This document shows positions 40,930-52,408 of a stretch of DNA of 64,000 nt, piece after piece (positions within the stretch are counted from its first letter, which is position 1; the number at the start of each line of letters is the position of its first letter). The stretch is from Nemertoderma westbladi (lineage: Eukaryota > Xenacoelomorpha > Nemertodermatida > Nemertodermatidae), in NCBI GenBank assembly GCA_032718475.1, contig JAUCBJ010007171.1, positions 1-64,000 of the forward strand, written 5' to 3'. Both the position numbers and the translations under genes were made by a program. The notes under the pieces are model-generated. The model saw nothing but the letters and a program-made list of their open reading frames with translations. It did not search any database and was not told the origin of the DNA.

Positions 40930-41598
40930 TCCTCAGATAATGACGATATTAGCTCCAATGTAGATCAATGGAGATATTGCCCCAAGAAGTTTAATCCAAC
41001 TGACATCGCTTCCAGAGGAGCAACTCCTCAAGAACTGACAGATACTACAGACCGGTTAGGTGAACCCGACTTCCTGAGTAAGGAGGATGAATGGCCTCCC
41101 CATCCTACTCCGACTGAGATTAGACCAGCCAAGGGAGCGGAGAAAGTTAAACCTAAAACCCGGACGGGTGGAGCGGAGTTATTTGAACCCGGGATAGATC
41201 TGTCGGTATTACATATTGCCAGGGACGATGCCGTGGATCTGGACCTCCCCGCCGCGAGTGGATCCTTTATGAAGATCAGAGAGAGCGATTGGAGCTCTGG
41301 AACATCAGACGTCTCGCAGGGACTCTCACCTCTCCTGCAGGGAGCGACGGACCACTATAGCTCCTGGAATCGGCTTTGTAAGGCCGTCGTGTACTTAGAG
41401 CGATGTTTCTATCGTCACTATTCCAGGACGAAGAGGAAACCTGGAATTGTATTCGGGATGCAGCGACTCAATCACCCAGTCGGTCGTTTGTGTTTACCGG
41501 AAGGGAATGGAGGACTCTCCGGAAACTATGGAAGACAAGAAACTCTTCCCACGACCACTTCCCTAATCCAACCAACACCTAGGGACTCCCCAACTTAA
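40930..41598 (+). pseudogene. pol: B1 RNase H end, integrase flanks and DUF5641 tail; core domains deleted
   Basis: Near 40,960 the protease-RT spacer (SSDNDDI) jumps straight to the RNase H end (DQWRYCPKKFNPTDIASRGA), so all of RT and most of RNase H are missing (about 1.8 kb compared with B2). A pre-integrase region follows (SSWNRLCKAVVYLERCFYR). At about 41,440 it jumps to the last part of DUF5641 (KPGIVFGMQRLNHPVGRLCL) and a stop at 41,598. The integrase zinc domain and core are absent. The last 121 codons (41,233-41,598) are open. Confidence 0.8.
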
Positions 41599-43250
41599 TA
41601 TCATTCGGAGTGGGCGTGTGACTCTATTATTTTATATTATTTTATTATTTTTATATTTATGTATGTATTACTATGTAATTTTATTATAATCGTTTTATTT
41701 AATTTAGTAGAATATTATTTAGCGATTATTTAGTAGAATAGTGCAATATATTCGTGTTTATTACGTACGTAATTACTTATATTATATTTAGTGCGACGGC
41801 GAAGAAATAATTATTTTTTCTCTTTCCTTACTGTCCGTATTATATTATAAATACGTAACTACAGTAAGATGAAATGTCCGTACTTATTAAAGTACAATAA
41901 AGCCACTACTATATTAAAGTATTATTGGTAGGCAGAGTATTAGGAATGCAAAGTTCAGATCCTCGTGTCTCAGCTAAACCAAGCTCTGGGTAGACCTTGG
42001 AAACGACTTGCCTCTTCACACTGACATTGCTTCGTGCGATATTGCTCTCATACCGTATATTAAATAATACATATAGTAGCGTGATGTCCATTTAACAGTA
42101 GCGTATAACGCAAAATAAATCTGTTAAACCCTTTGACCATCTGTAATTCTAGTCGATTAAGATATCGTGGCACCCACCGATATACTTGAAAGACAAATTC
42201 TAGAATCAGTGGTTAACGTCCCCAGACAAGTTCTGGAATAAATCGGTGCCCATCTCAAATATTAATTATTTAATATTTGCAAATCTAATAAATCAAAATC
42301 TGTAAAATTCAGATCCTTCAACAATTCTAGTCAATTAAGATATCGTAGCATTTACCGATATCCTTAAAAGACAATTGTCATAGAATTAAGGATCTTGTGT
42401 CCCCAGACATGTTCTAGAATCAAAATATGTCAATTTAATTATCAAATAATAAAATTTCAGGGAATAAATTTAAATTCATGTCTCTTAATGAATTTAATAA
42501 ATTGCCATTTTTACGCAATTTATACATTCCCAAAATTCCATTAATTAATAGATCAAGGGAGCGGAGATTTATCTTATTATGCGTATGAGTGTGCGAAAGT
42601 CTCCCAAACATAGTCAATAGCCGATAAAATTCATAAAGTCATGTATAAAACAGGACATTGACTATTAAAGAATACTATTAAATAACATCCCAGATCTGTA
42701 TGCATTGGAATTACCCTAATTCTACCGCTAGCTTTACATAATGTCACCATAGCAACAACCACGCTAGAATTAGAATTGAGTTAAAAGAACAATAGAAAGC
42801 TTGTCCCATTGAATAGCATAGGGAATAAATAGTGCACTGATAGTATCCAAGGATACATAATAATACAGTGACATTCTGGAAGGCATTGACTAACGGACAA
42901 GTGACCCGAGTGTGTGTAATTTGTGACAAGTTGTGTGTGTGGTATTTGTGAGTTTATAGGCGAATGTTACTACTAAGGTGTGTTTACAGTAGCGAGTCGC
43001 AATTGTGAAAGTAACCCTAACTCTCCAGTAAGAACCTGAGGTGTATCTAAGCCTTTGGGACGGACAGTCGAGTGACTTGTACCGGTTGTCGTTGTCGTTG
43101 TGCGGCTACGTCGTTGGCGAAAGTACAGCGGCGACGACACATCGGTGCTGAGGATCTCGCACTGTCCGGGGGCGGATTGGGGTAGGCAGCGACGCTCGCT
43201 AGCCTAAATATAAACTCATTATAATATTAATAAACTCATATATAGCAGAT
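41599..43250 (+). other. B1 non-coding stretch between pol and the extra gene
   Basis: A/T-rich, then GC-rich in the last 200 bp before 43,251. Homologous to 57,382-59,101 of B2 in reverse. It holds a pair of diverged direct repeats (about 42,145-42,255 and 42,318-42,430; both with TTAAGATATCGT and CCCCAGACA-GTTCT), also present twice in B2 (near 58,210-58,310 and 58,440-58,550). No protein frame is seen. It probably carries the leader or promoter of the extra gene. Confidence 0.65.
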
Positions 43251-44640
43251 ATGACGGAGTTGATAGAAGATGGTCTTGGTATCAGGGAGCGATATAATCT
43301 ACTTTCAAGCGTTTGTTGATAGCTTGATACGCGGTGATACTAGTCCAACTACTACGAAGGATGATGGTTGTTATATCGAACCTACGATTTCCTGGAAGTA
43401 ACTTACGCGTGAATTGGACTATGGAAAATTCACCGCTCGCTACACGCATTGTAATGGTATGTATATGGACTTCTTAACCATTGGCCATTCTATCGATTTA
43501 CACGATACGGACTATGTCGAACATATCCTACCCAGAGGAGTCGAAACGATAAACCAAAATTCTAATGCGAAAATCCTATTCGAAATCGACTCGAAAGAAA
43601 AGACATTAAAGAAACAAATAAACGCGGTAACTCCAACATATATTTGGAATTCTTGATAGAAGCATTGTAACAACAAATAAATATCATCCGCGTTTCCCCT
43701 ACAAGACGTGCGTCTTTGGTATTATTACGATAAATGCCCTAGACCAACCAACAAACGGAAAGACATGAACACCAGTGGAGACATTGCTTTGAACGCGGTT
43801 TGCTCGCTGTGTTTGCGGGAGTTTCGGGAGAAACTTGTTCGATGTGTTACCCACGCTCTCTCGACGCAGGCGATCCTTGAGTAGACCTATGATCTGAGTT
43901 CCGGAATACTCGGTCAAACCTCCTCATTCCTTAGTTGGACCTCAGACCTGCGATCCTGGTGGTGTCGCGGATCCTCGCGGACTGTATTCACTGTTCAAAG
44001 ATCTAGTGCTACCCTAACAATTAATCGGTAACACTCCGACAGTGATTTCTAGCTAGCTGCCCATCTTACCTAGCCGGATTGTGACGCGGACACCTAATAT
44101 CACTATCCAACCGTATGGTCGTTCCCGTTTAACGCGATACAACCCTTCATCAAGGTGAAGGAGAGCGTTGTACGAAACGAGTTAAACGCTATTCTATAAA
44201 GATCAAAAAAGAAACCTGCGTTTGTTCAGATAAACGTAAGTTATAACAGTAAGTCCAATCGATAAACGAATTGGCCTTATCTCAGTTCGATTGGGAAATC
44301 TCGAATCTCTAAGAAGATATCAAGCTTAGAAAACCCTATTCTCTGCGAGAGTTTTGGATGAACGTATCCAGCTACGAGTGGAGGAAAATCAGCTCGAGGA
44401 GAAGCATATCGAAACGGCGGATACCCCGACCATAATCCTACACCTTCTGATGCAATCATATTGCACCCTTCACCCAGGATTTATAGCCCTCCTAGTAAAG
44501 TGGCTCGCCCCAAAGAGAAAAGGACTCTTGCTAGCCTCAAAAACTGCGTAAACGCCGTCTGCGTAAGAAAGACTAACTGTTTAGAGTATCTTTATATTTT
44601 AGAAACTGTGATTTGTTATATTTTATAGACTTAAATCCTA
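43251..44640 (+). pseudogene. Decayed copy of the extra downstream-of-pol gene (B1)
   Basis: Begins with ATG at 43,251 (MTELIED, matching B2 at 57,381) but breaks within 25 codons. Recognisable pieces continue in several frames: FTARYTHCNGMYMDF and TGHSIDL-like (43,414-43,656), then near 43,690-43,740 the DVRLWYYCDKCPRP-like stretch, and near 44,500 the KKTLASLKK-like end. Many frameshifts and stops make it non-functional. It lies between pol and the 3' LTR, inside the element. Confidence 0.75.
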
Positions 44641-44654
44641 TTTTCTGGGAGCGG

Positions 44655-45880
44655 TGTAAAAGCTTTTGCGTAATTAGCCGGTTATTATCCCCGTAAAGTA
44701 CTCTGTGGTTGGTTTACCAGGCATAAAAAGGCCGTGTCCTTGCTGTACTGGTGTTTTGGAGGACATAAAAGCCATTTCTTCTGTATTTGTACTTTAGAGG
44801 ACATAATCTGCAATTTCGTGACGTAAAAAGCTCGATACTCTTGAAAACAGTGTCGCTACCATGACGACGGCTAACGGCTGATATTGCCACGTTGCCCCAT
44901 AGCCCTGCTTTCTGTATCTGCCAATAGGATTTGAGTTGGTTTTGATTTTGACCTATCACAGATCTACTGAACTGAATTTCCTATCTGTATGCTCATTCTC
45001 TGTGGTGGGTGAGATCTTTGTAGAATAAGGGTAGCTGGTATTCTTATAGTTATTCTTATCAGTTTTTAGTGTTGTTGGTGATTCTAAGCCAGGAAGAACG
45101 GCTTTAGCCTTACACTAGTAGGCTTAATTATAAGGACATATATCCGTTATCTGCATTTATCACAACATAACATACCATACCTAATCAAACAACCTGTGCA
45201 TACTTTATATTGTTATACTGCTATTTGCTGTCAGTTCTTCATAATATGGTTGATGAATTATTATATTTGGAATAACGATAAATAACCCCGAAACCCAATA
45301 TTCTTGATATACCGAAGGTAAGAGAGAAGGGTTACATATAACAATTGTGACTTATGTTAAAGTGGTTTGAAGTGAATCTAATGTTATTTGATAGACCCTA
45401 CATGATTCGGTCCGTGTTCCTTTTATATGTGACTAAAATCAGTGAAGATCGGCAGATCAGTGTGCAGTATTGTGCAGCATTGTGTATGAGTGAGACTGAT
45501 AACGAAGCATTTCCTAAAGAATGCGCCATATATGTGAATTATAACTAAGCCATATCGTTGTGAGTAGTTTAAGTCATAACTCTGTTTGTATAGATAGAGC
45601 GCCACGTCCTAAAGGAACTGTTAATATTCCCCGAAGGTGAATAATATTGTCAGAGATTATATAATACTGTCAGTCGAATAATACATTAGGCTTACATAGC
45701 AATAAAATTAAGCCGTCGAACCCAATCTCCCGGGTATATCCAGCGGGTGAATGATCGCGCACAGATTGGTTTCGACTAGTGTAGTGAATTAAATACTTGT
45801 CATAGGCTAAAGGTGATTTATTATCTAGAAGACATCCTAATTTGGCGGGTTAAACTGCCAAAGGTCTGAAAGCGCGAACA
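44655..45880 (+). repeat. 3' LTR of B1
   Basis: 1,226 bp, starting right after the purine-rich CTGGGAGCGG and ending GCGAACA, followed by the target copy GATAC (45,881-45,885). It differs from the 5' LTR at two positions. Confidence 0.95.
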
Positions 45881-46715
45881 GATACCATTCATACCAGAAA
45901 ACCGAACTGACTAGAAAATCATGTGTGATGTGTTCTAGATCTTGCATCCGCGCTTCTAGCCACACTGGTATGCCACTTCACTACAGTATCTCTGTAGGTA
46001 GGACCTAAAATGTGGCTCTCTTGCTGTCTTAATATTAAATACCGCAACATCTGCACTTTAACTGTTTAACATTTAGCAGATGACAAGATCCAACACTAAC
46101 AATACTTGAATACTGGAATACACTAATACCAGAATACACCATTAATGTGCCTCTACTGGCTGACCTGTAAAACTATTGAAATGCATGCTGATTGGTTACT
46201 GTTCCTTGCCGGGCAACAATGGTTTCTGTGTAGTATTAGACACTTTCAACTTATTTTTTAGCAGCAAATTAGGTTAAATTTAATGCTATTTAATGCCAAT
46301 CATTTTTTCACTGTTTTCTGGACAGTTTATAGTTGTCCCTATGTTTTACGTAGATTACTTAATGGTGTGCTATGCGAGGAGTACATTTAAGATTACCAAT
46401 TCAGTGTAATACATGTATTAAATTTCCTGTTGATCAATATTTTTACTTTTTCCGGGTGCATTACAGTGTTTTTCATTTGTTTTTCTAGTGCTTTACTGTT
46501 TTACTAGTGTTTTCCTAATTTAGAATTATCCTTCTTCCTAGACCTAGGCCTACTGTTGTTTATACTTATTGGGAATTTGATCCAAAGGTAAATTCACAGC
46601 CAGCTAGCTGGGTTTCTAGTATTGAAATATAGTTGAAATCAAATCAGGGGACTTGGTTTTCACTCAGGAAGAACTCCAAACCACAGTAAATCGATTTCAA
46701 CTATAGAGACTACGA
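45881..46715 (-). repeat. Loop and inner right arm of the inverted-repeat element
   Basis: About 45,881-46,027 is the loop; 46,028-46,565 mirrors the inner left arm; 46,566-46,715 is a 150-bp piece absent on the left, where the LINE sits instead. No gene is seen. Confidence 0.75.
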
Positions 46716-47071
46716 AGTAGGTTTGCTGTATTTTAAGGGTGAAATTTGGCAAATTTTGCAAAATTTTAAAGGCCATGAGGCTGAGGAAGATTTATATGAA
46801 AATCACAATTTCACATTTTGTGTTTGTTTCCAACCTATTTGACATTAAATATTTGCATCTTCCTTCACTTTTATCTAAAATACAAAATATCTTGGATTTT
46901 CAAAACTGGCATTGCCTTCTCAAAAATTTGAAATTTTCAAGTGTCGTGAGGCCCGCTTAGAATTTTTCGAAATCAAAAATTTTTTTTTGCAAAGTTAGTT
47001 TAGACCGATTTGGCATCAGAAAAATAGTGCTTCCCTTAAAAATAAAGAAAAAAAAATTTTTCACTCCACCC
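46716..47071 (-). repeat. Right terminal inverted repeat
   Basis: Reverse complement of 28,094-28,448 with a few substitutions and one T/A-run length difference. Bordered by TA at 47,072-47,073. Confidence 0.9.
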
Positions 47072-47073
47072 TA

Positions 47074-47832
47074 GTGGTGGGGCCTGTGGAGGATGCCACG
47101 GCAGGGGAAGCCGGCGACCCGCCTCTAAGGATTGGGCTGCTGAGAATCCTTAGGGTAAAGCAGGACTTGCGGGACAGGAGTGGCTGCTGGAGTCCCTCCA
47201 GCACCCAGATGTCGATTGTACAGGCGGTGTGGAGGTCGTGGCACTGGATCATAGCGGTGAACCGTCCCTTGAATTCCCATCCAGTCCGGCTGCCGTTGGC
47301 AAGTTTCGAGGCTTGTGGATTGGGGAAGGGTTTGTGGAGGATTCCGATCTGGCCACCAAACGCGATGAATATCCGGAACGGAGTAGCCGAGATGTTGGCC
47401 CCAGAGTCCAGAAGAAACTGGAGTTCTTGTAGACTTGGAAGCCCAGGGTGACGGTCTCTAGTAACTCGAGTTGTTCGGTTGATGAAACAGCCGAGGCATT
47501 CTCGAGTTCGGTTCCAGGTAGGACCGACAACACTTCGGCATTGTTGGTTGCGGTGTGGTCCTCCATGTAGCATGGTGCCGGGGGTGCGGCCGCTGCGTGG
47601 GCCTGTGGGGGGCGGGGTCCGGGACACATCCTGTCGTAGTGTCCGACCAGTTTACAGTGGCAGCACCGCACGTCCGTACCAGGGCAACGTTGGCCCGGTC
47701 CGTGTGGAGGATAGCTGCATTTGGTGCAGGTTGGGCCCGCTGGGATAGCGTTGGAGCGAGGGCTCCGGTTCCCTTTCCATCGTTTATCCGACCTTGCCTC
47801 TGCCTTAGCTGCCGTAGGTGCCGGTGTGGAGG
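47074..47832 (-). pseudogene. Gypsy gag end and aspartic protease, 5' part of the split element
   Basis: One frame (47,249-47,671) has a canonical CCHC knuckle, CCHCKLVGHYDRMC. A second frame (47,061-47,627) has the retropepsin motif LQFLLDSGANISATPF and the rest of the protease (RRSGWEFKG-like region, SCFTLRILSS). A frameshift lies near 47,420. The protease frame runs to the TA at 47,072 where the inverted-repeat element begins, and the RT resumes beyond 28,092. Upstream (higher coordinates) it is cut by a LINE fragment at 47,833, so most of gag is missing. Confidence 0.75.
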
Positions 47833-48282
47833 AGCTGCATTTTTAAGAATGCTGTGCCGGCTTGTCGACAAAATTGTGCCCCTCCCTACCGCACAACTCC
47901 CTATCACCCATGACATTTGCTAGATCATCCACATCTCCAAGGCCAGTGTCCTTTAAGATGCGTCTCAAGAAAGTCATGGGCTGTCCAGTCCACCATGCTT
48001 ATTCACTCCATGAGGCAGCCAAAGTACAAGATTATGCACTGGCTGGTCCTCACGGCGAAAGCAATGTCCTGCAAAGCAGAGGCGATTTTGTTCTAGTGTC
48101 AAGCTTGGGGGAACCAATAAGAAACCTCCAATGTTGTAGGTCCAGGTAACAGAAGTCGTCCACATGCTCAAGCATACCATAATTTGAGCTTATGCTCATC
48201 CGATCAGAGACTTGCTGATGACTTTCAAAGTTAACTGTCAAATTTTGGCCATCTTGGAGTTAATAAAAAGACCAACACTGGA
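47833..48282 (-). pseudogene. Truncated LINE copy 1
   Basis: Matches the 3' end of the intact LINE from about LINE base 31,478, with an internal deletion (LINE 31,618-31,900 missing) at about 48,147. It keeps the last codons and GCACAGCATTCTTAAAAATG, then stops at the Gypsy junction. It has been dead since insertion. Confidence 0.85.
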
Positions 48283-48284
48283 CT

Positions 48285-49606
48285 ACTAGGATCGGCATGC
48301 TGCATTGCAGCTGCATTTTTAAGAATGCTGTGCCGGCTTGTCAACAAAATTGCACCGCCACAACTCCCTATCACCCATGACATTTGCTAGATCATCCGCA
48401 TCTTCAAAGCCAGTGTCCTTTAAGATGCGTCTCAAGAAAGTCATGGGCTGTCCACCATGCTTATTCACTCCATGAGGCTGCCAAAGTAGAAGATTATGCA
48501 CTGGCTGGTCCTCACGGCGAAAGCAATGTCCTGCAAAGCGGAGGCGATTTTGTTCTAGTGTCAAGCTTGTGGGAACCAATGAGACACCTCCAATGTTATA
48601 TAGTGTCTGGTTGGAGATGTGTGCATTGTACTTGACACAATGAACCCGGCGTAGCATTCTTGTGAATGTGCCATCCAGAGATTTGGTGTCCTCAGCAGTT
48701 AGAGCCCAGCATGGACTCCCGTAGAGGAGTACTGGAACTACTGCTGCTCTAAATAATCGGACCTTAAGTTTCCGATTAATTTTCAGTGACTTCCAAATCC
48801 TGGAAAACCTCACTGGAAGCAGCATGTTCTAATGAGCTGAGGAGCCGTTGGGCTCCCTCTAGTGATTCTGAGAGTGCTGCTAAGTCATCAGCAAAGTCTA
48901 GATCAGTTAGGTACTTGGTAGGATTTCCTCGACTTCTGGAGCCAGTAGGCAGAGTTATCATCACACCATCTTCATTATGATGATCTAAGGACATGCATAG
49001 AACATAGTCAACCACAATTATGAACAAGAATGGTGCAAGTGTGTCTCCGTGGAGGACGTCCCATAACACTTCAAATGGTTAGGTGTCACCGTCAACAGTA
49101 GACACAAATGTTGTCGAACCATGAACCATCGTATACTGATCTGATTGCTGCAATAATTTCATCAGGAATCCCATATAATGAAAGTATGCTGAACATACTT
49201 GAGCGAGAGACTGAATCAAAGGCGTTGAAGAAGTCAACAAAGATAACAGCCAGTTGCCTGTCTTTCTTTTTTGATAACTCTTCAATTATCCTTCTAAGTG
49301 CCAAAATGGGCTCCCTGGTCCCACGACATTTACGGAACCCATTCTGATTTCCACGGAGCAGTCTCTCAATGGGATCCCTGATGTGATTTAATAGAATTCT
49401 ATTGTATAGCTTTGCAGCAATCGAGATCAATGAGATTCCCCGAAAAGAACCATATAGTGTTAGGTTGCCCTTCTTGGGAACTGGCACCAACTTATTTGTT
49501 TTCATTTCTTGTGGGACTCTTGTTGTTCGGTACATGTCCACTATGATTGTATAGATGAGCTTTAAACACTCAGGTATTTTAAAGACCTCATGGGGAACAC
49601 CATCTT
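48285..49606 (-). pseudogene. Truncated LINE copy 2
   Basis: Matches the intact LINE from about 30,700 (GATGGTGTTCCCC) to its 3' end (GATCCTAG), with a deletion of LINE bases about 31,478-31,690 near 48,808. The RT palm (FVDFFNAFDSVSRS) and FADDLAALSES are visible but several frameshifts break the frame (pieces at 49,092-49,541, 48,776-49,069, 48,319-48,825). Its 3' end touches the 5' end of copy 1, so the two lie head to tail. Confidence 0.85.
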
Positions 49607-50923
49607 TTGCTGCACACGCTAACTGTATATCGAAATCTTATATTTTTATCAGAGAATCATTGAATTTCTGCGCGTATGATATTTATGCCTATCTCATGTT
49701 GTATACTGTGTGTATCATGTACATATGTTTATAGTATCATAATAACCTTTGTGCGGCATTGTGCGAGTGCAGCTATTGCAGGTGCATTTCCGTGCGAATT
49801 ACTGATTTAGTCAAAGAGTTTACTTGTGTGACTGTGGTTTAATTTAACATTATTAGTGGTGCGTTTGCGAAGTCAGTAGAAGACCAATCACCCGAGGGAG
49901 TGTACAGGCACACTGCGTGTGAAATGGCTAATTACTAATAAATTACTGCATTCATTACCGTAGCTTAATAATTTAGTCAGTGTTTGTATGGTATGTTATG
50001 GACGCTATTATTAAAATTGTTTTACTCCTTCAGTTTTATATTTACAGTAACTAACATCCTACGCCAATTTCATTCTGAACATAGCCATTTGTTTGGATTA
50101 CAGGTGACTGCAGACATATATATTTATTCATAACAATATTATTTGCAGCAATAATCTCAGTAGTACTTGTACTTAGGATTTGAAATAAGCCCTACACATT
50201 AATTAGTTGCTCGTGATTTATTGCGACTTACAACTTAATTTTATCCCATGGCAATTTACATCTTGCCTCACAACGACATACCATTCCAGACAATTTGTCG
50301 CGGAGTGCTTCAACCCAGCCATATACTTACTACAAATCACGAGACTAAACTTCTTTGTTCAACCTACTCAGGCACGACATACCAATTCCCCTGCCATTAT
50401 TAGTGCTGATTACTTCCATTGAGTGTTGAGACGTAATACACCCCCACGGCTATCAACATACAATAGCGTGGCTCAACGTTTCCCATACCTATTGGCTTTG
50501 TGTGGCCTAATTGCTTGTCCAGTTCGTGGAATTCAGAGTGTCGGCTCCTTCCTATTGAATGGTAGTCCATAGCAACGTTCTTGAATAGCATCACTGAATT
50601 GACAGTAGCGGATGGCATTTACTCGGATTACAGTAGACAGCAACTACTAGCGGTAAAACAAGAATTGTAAAAGCACTTTAATGATACTTGTTACTCCCGT
50701 TCTCTTTGAAAGGCGCTTCTTAATTTATTTGAGATAAAGCCACCCAGCGGGAGCAAAGAGTATTACATTCTTAATAATAGCCAAATTATTCATTTCTCTA
50801 GGTGGCGCAAATAGAATAACTTCTTTGGTGATTAGTTATTTATTTTGCAGAATAAATACTTGGTTAACAGGCCTTTATAGTTACAACATACTATTTGTGC
50901 ATAGATTACATTAACTTGACATC
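49607..50923 (+). other. Non-coding DNA upstream of family C gag
   Basis: About 1.3 kb without a convincing frame, A/T-rich. By position it is probably the leader, and perhaps the LTR, of the family C element, but no LTR boundary or repeat partner is visible in the window. Confidence 0.4.
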
Positions 50924-51805
50924 ATGTCTGAGTCAGATATTGACACTGAACCATTTGTCCAACAACCAGTGGTCACGGCTGCCCCTCATACTAACATTCC
51001 CCCTTCTGTCGACCATGTTGCGCCACCTGCCCCCAACAAGAAATATTGGGACAGATCCCGCATCAGAACTAGACAATTTACCGGAGGGATTGTAGATAAC
51101 ACAAATGTAGAACCACCCATAACTAGCATTGTACAAACTGGAGTGAGCTCACCATCACTACTAGTAATGAACACATCCCCTATTATGTTCGCCCCTTCAC
51201 CCAACAGCAATGAGGAATTGCACCCCCTGATCAATAACACCCTTTCGCAGAACATTGTAGATGAAACAATTCCTGTTCACCCGCAAGCAAGACTAGATTA
51301 CTGGCTGGAGGAGATCGACAATTACCGGGAAAGGGTGGCAACCGGAACTGTAGCTTCTGAACAGGAGGTTTATGGGAAGTCTCCGGGAAGTATCTAGTAG
51401 GCACACGACGCAGAGCTCGCTGCCATAGTTTGCAGACAGTTAGCGGAAGTGGCGGTAATAGCCGGGAAGGCACTCACCCTTGAAAGGCTACATGGGCCGA
51501 CCATTCCCCCGGGTGTGGATATAACATGTTCCGGTACCGTAGCACTGAGCAATCTGCGCACAGTCTCAGAGGATTCCGGAGAAGATGAGGATATGGATGC
51601 GATATCCCGTTATCTACAGTCTTATATAGCTGTGGTAGGAGAGACCGAACTTCATAGGAGGTTAAAGGGTTTGGCCCCCTCCAGCCCTGAATCAGCAGCC
51701 ATCCTAGATGAGATAGACACTGAGCGCGACCTGTGGGCACAGATAGAGGGACATAAGGCTGATATGGAAATCTTGGAAATGGAGACCAGACCTGCCTCCA
51801 TATAA
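50924..51805 (+). pseudogene. gag: BEL/Pao family C gag, N-terminal part
   Basis: ATG at 50,924 (MSESDIDTEPFVQQP), acidic like the MSD starts of families A and B. Open to a TAG at 51,395-51,397, then continuing in the same frame to 51,805 with AISRYLQSYIAVVGETELHR and LKGLAPSSPESAAILDEI, which matches RRRLEGLSPNSEGTKLVLDAI of B1 gag. There is no Ala-rich coiled coil here. It is interrupted by stops and not functional. Confidence 0.75.
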
Positions 51806-52408
51806 TAGAGACAGGACACCCCCAAAGCAGACTGATTTGGATCATCTGAGACCATTGAACTCGCGGCCCCCCCTGGGTAGGTTACAGGAGGAAGATGAGC
51901 CAAACGATCCCGGGTTCGAGATCTATATAGATCCGCGGGAACGGGAACCACCTCAGTTGGTTGCACCCCCCTTGTGCGGTATATCAGCTGATCCGATCGA
52001 CCCAGTAGTAGCTCCACACTTGAACATGAGAGCAACCCCATGCCATAATAGAGATGTTGTACCACCAGCAGTGGCACCAATTGTAGCTAAAGAAATACAC
52101 AGTGAAGCCACAATCTCAAACCATACCTCTCGTATAACTTGCCCAGAACCCCCCAAACTTACTACCTGTCTAGTACCTTAGCCCAGCCTAAGGACGATAG
52201 AATGTTATTCGGCACTGGAATATCCCCAATCACCAGCTTGGCAGAAAATGATATTACATGCGTTACCACATGGTAACGAAGGAGGAAACAATAATATGAT
52301 ATCAATGGTATTCATGCCGAGAATACAGTACATCAGAACGACTAAAGCTCATATCTAATCGAACTTTTACTAAACTCCTCAGCAGTCCAAACCGACCTCA
52401 CCAGACAT
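51806..52408 (+). other. Family C gag linker, broken
   Basis: Between the N-terminal and capsid parts of family C gag. A 114-codon open stretch at 51,837-52,181 in another frame is Pro-rich and may be the shifted linker. No domain is seen. Confidence 0.4.

Larger units (their letters stand above)
32925..45880 (+). mobile_element. Complete BEL/Pao element B1 (12,956 bp), non-autonomous
   Basis: Two 1,226-bp LTRs in direct orientation, TGTAAAAG to GCGAACA ends, and a perfect 5-bp target duplication GATAC (32,920-32,924 and 45,881-45,885). It is inserted near the centre of the inverted-repeat element. Internal order: long repetitive leader, gag, protease, a remnant of the RNase H end and integrase flanks, a 1.6-kb non-coding stretch, and remains of an extra gene. 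RT, most of RNase H and the integrase core are deleted, so it must use proteins from another copy. Confidence 0.95.
28094..47071. mobile_element. Inverted-repeat DNA element, TA-flanked, heavily invaded
   Basis: Starts GGGTGGAGTG at 28,094 and ends with its reverse complement at 47,071. Both ends are bordered by TA (28,092-28,093 and 47,072-47,073), a duplication typical of Tc1/mariner-type cut-and-paste elements. The arms are about 1 kb (right arm 46,028-47,071; left arm interrupted by a LINE and a SINE-like insertion), around a loop that begins at 45,881 and ends at 46,027. No transposase is seen, so it is non-autonomous. It interrupts the Gypsy element. Without later insertions it would be roughly 2 kb. 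Confidence 0.8.
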
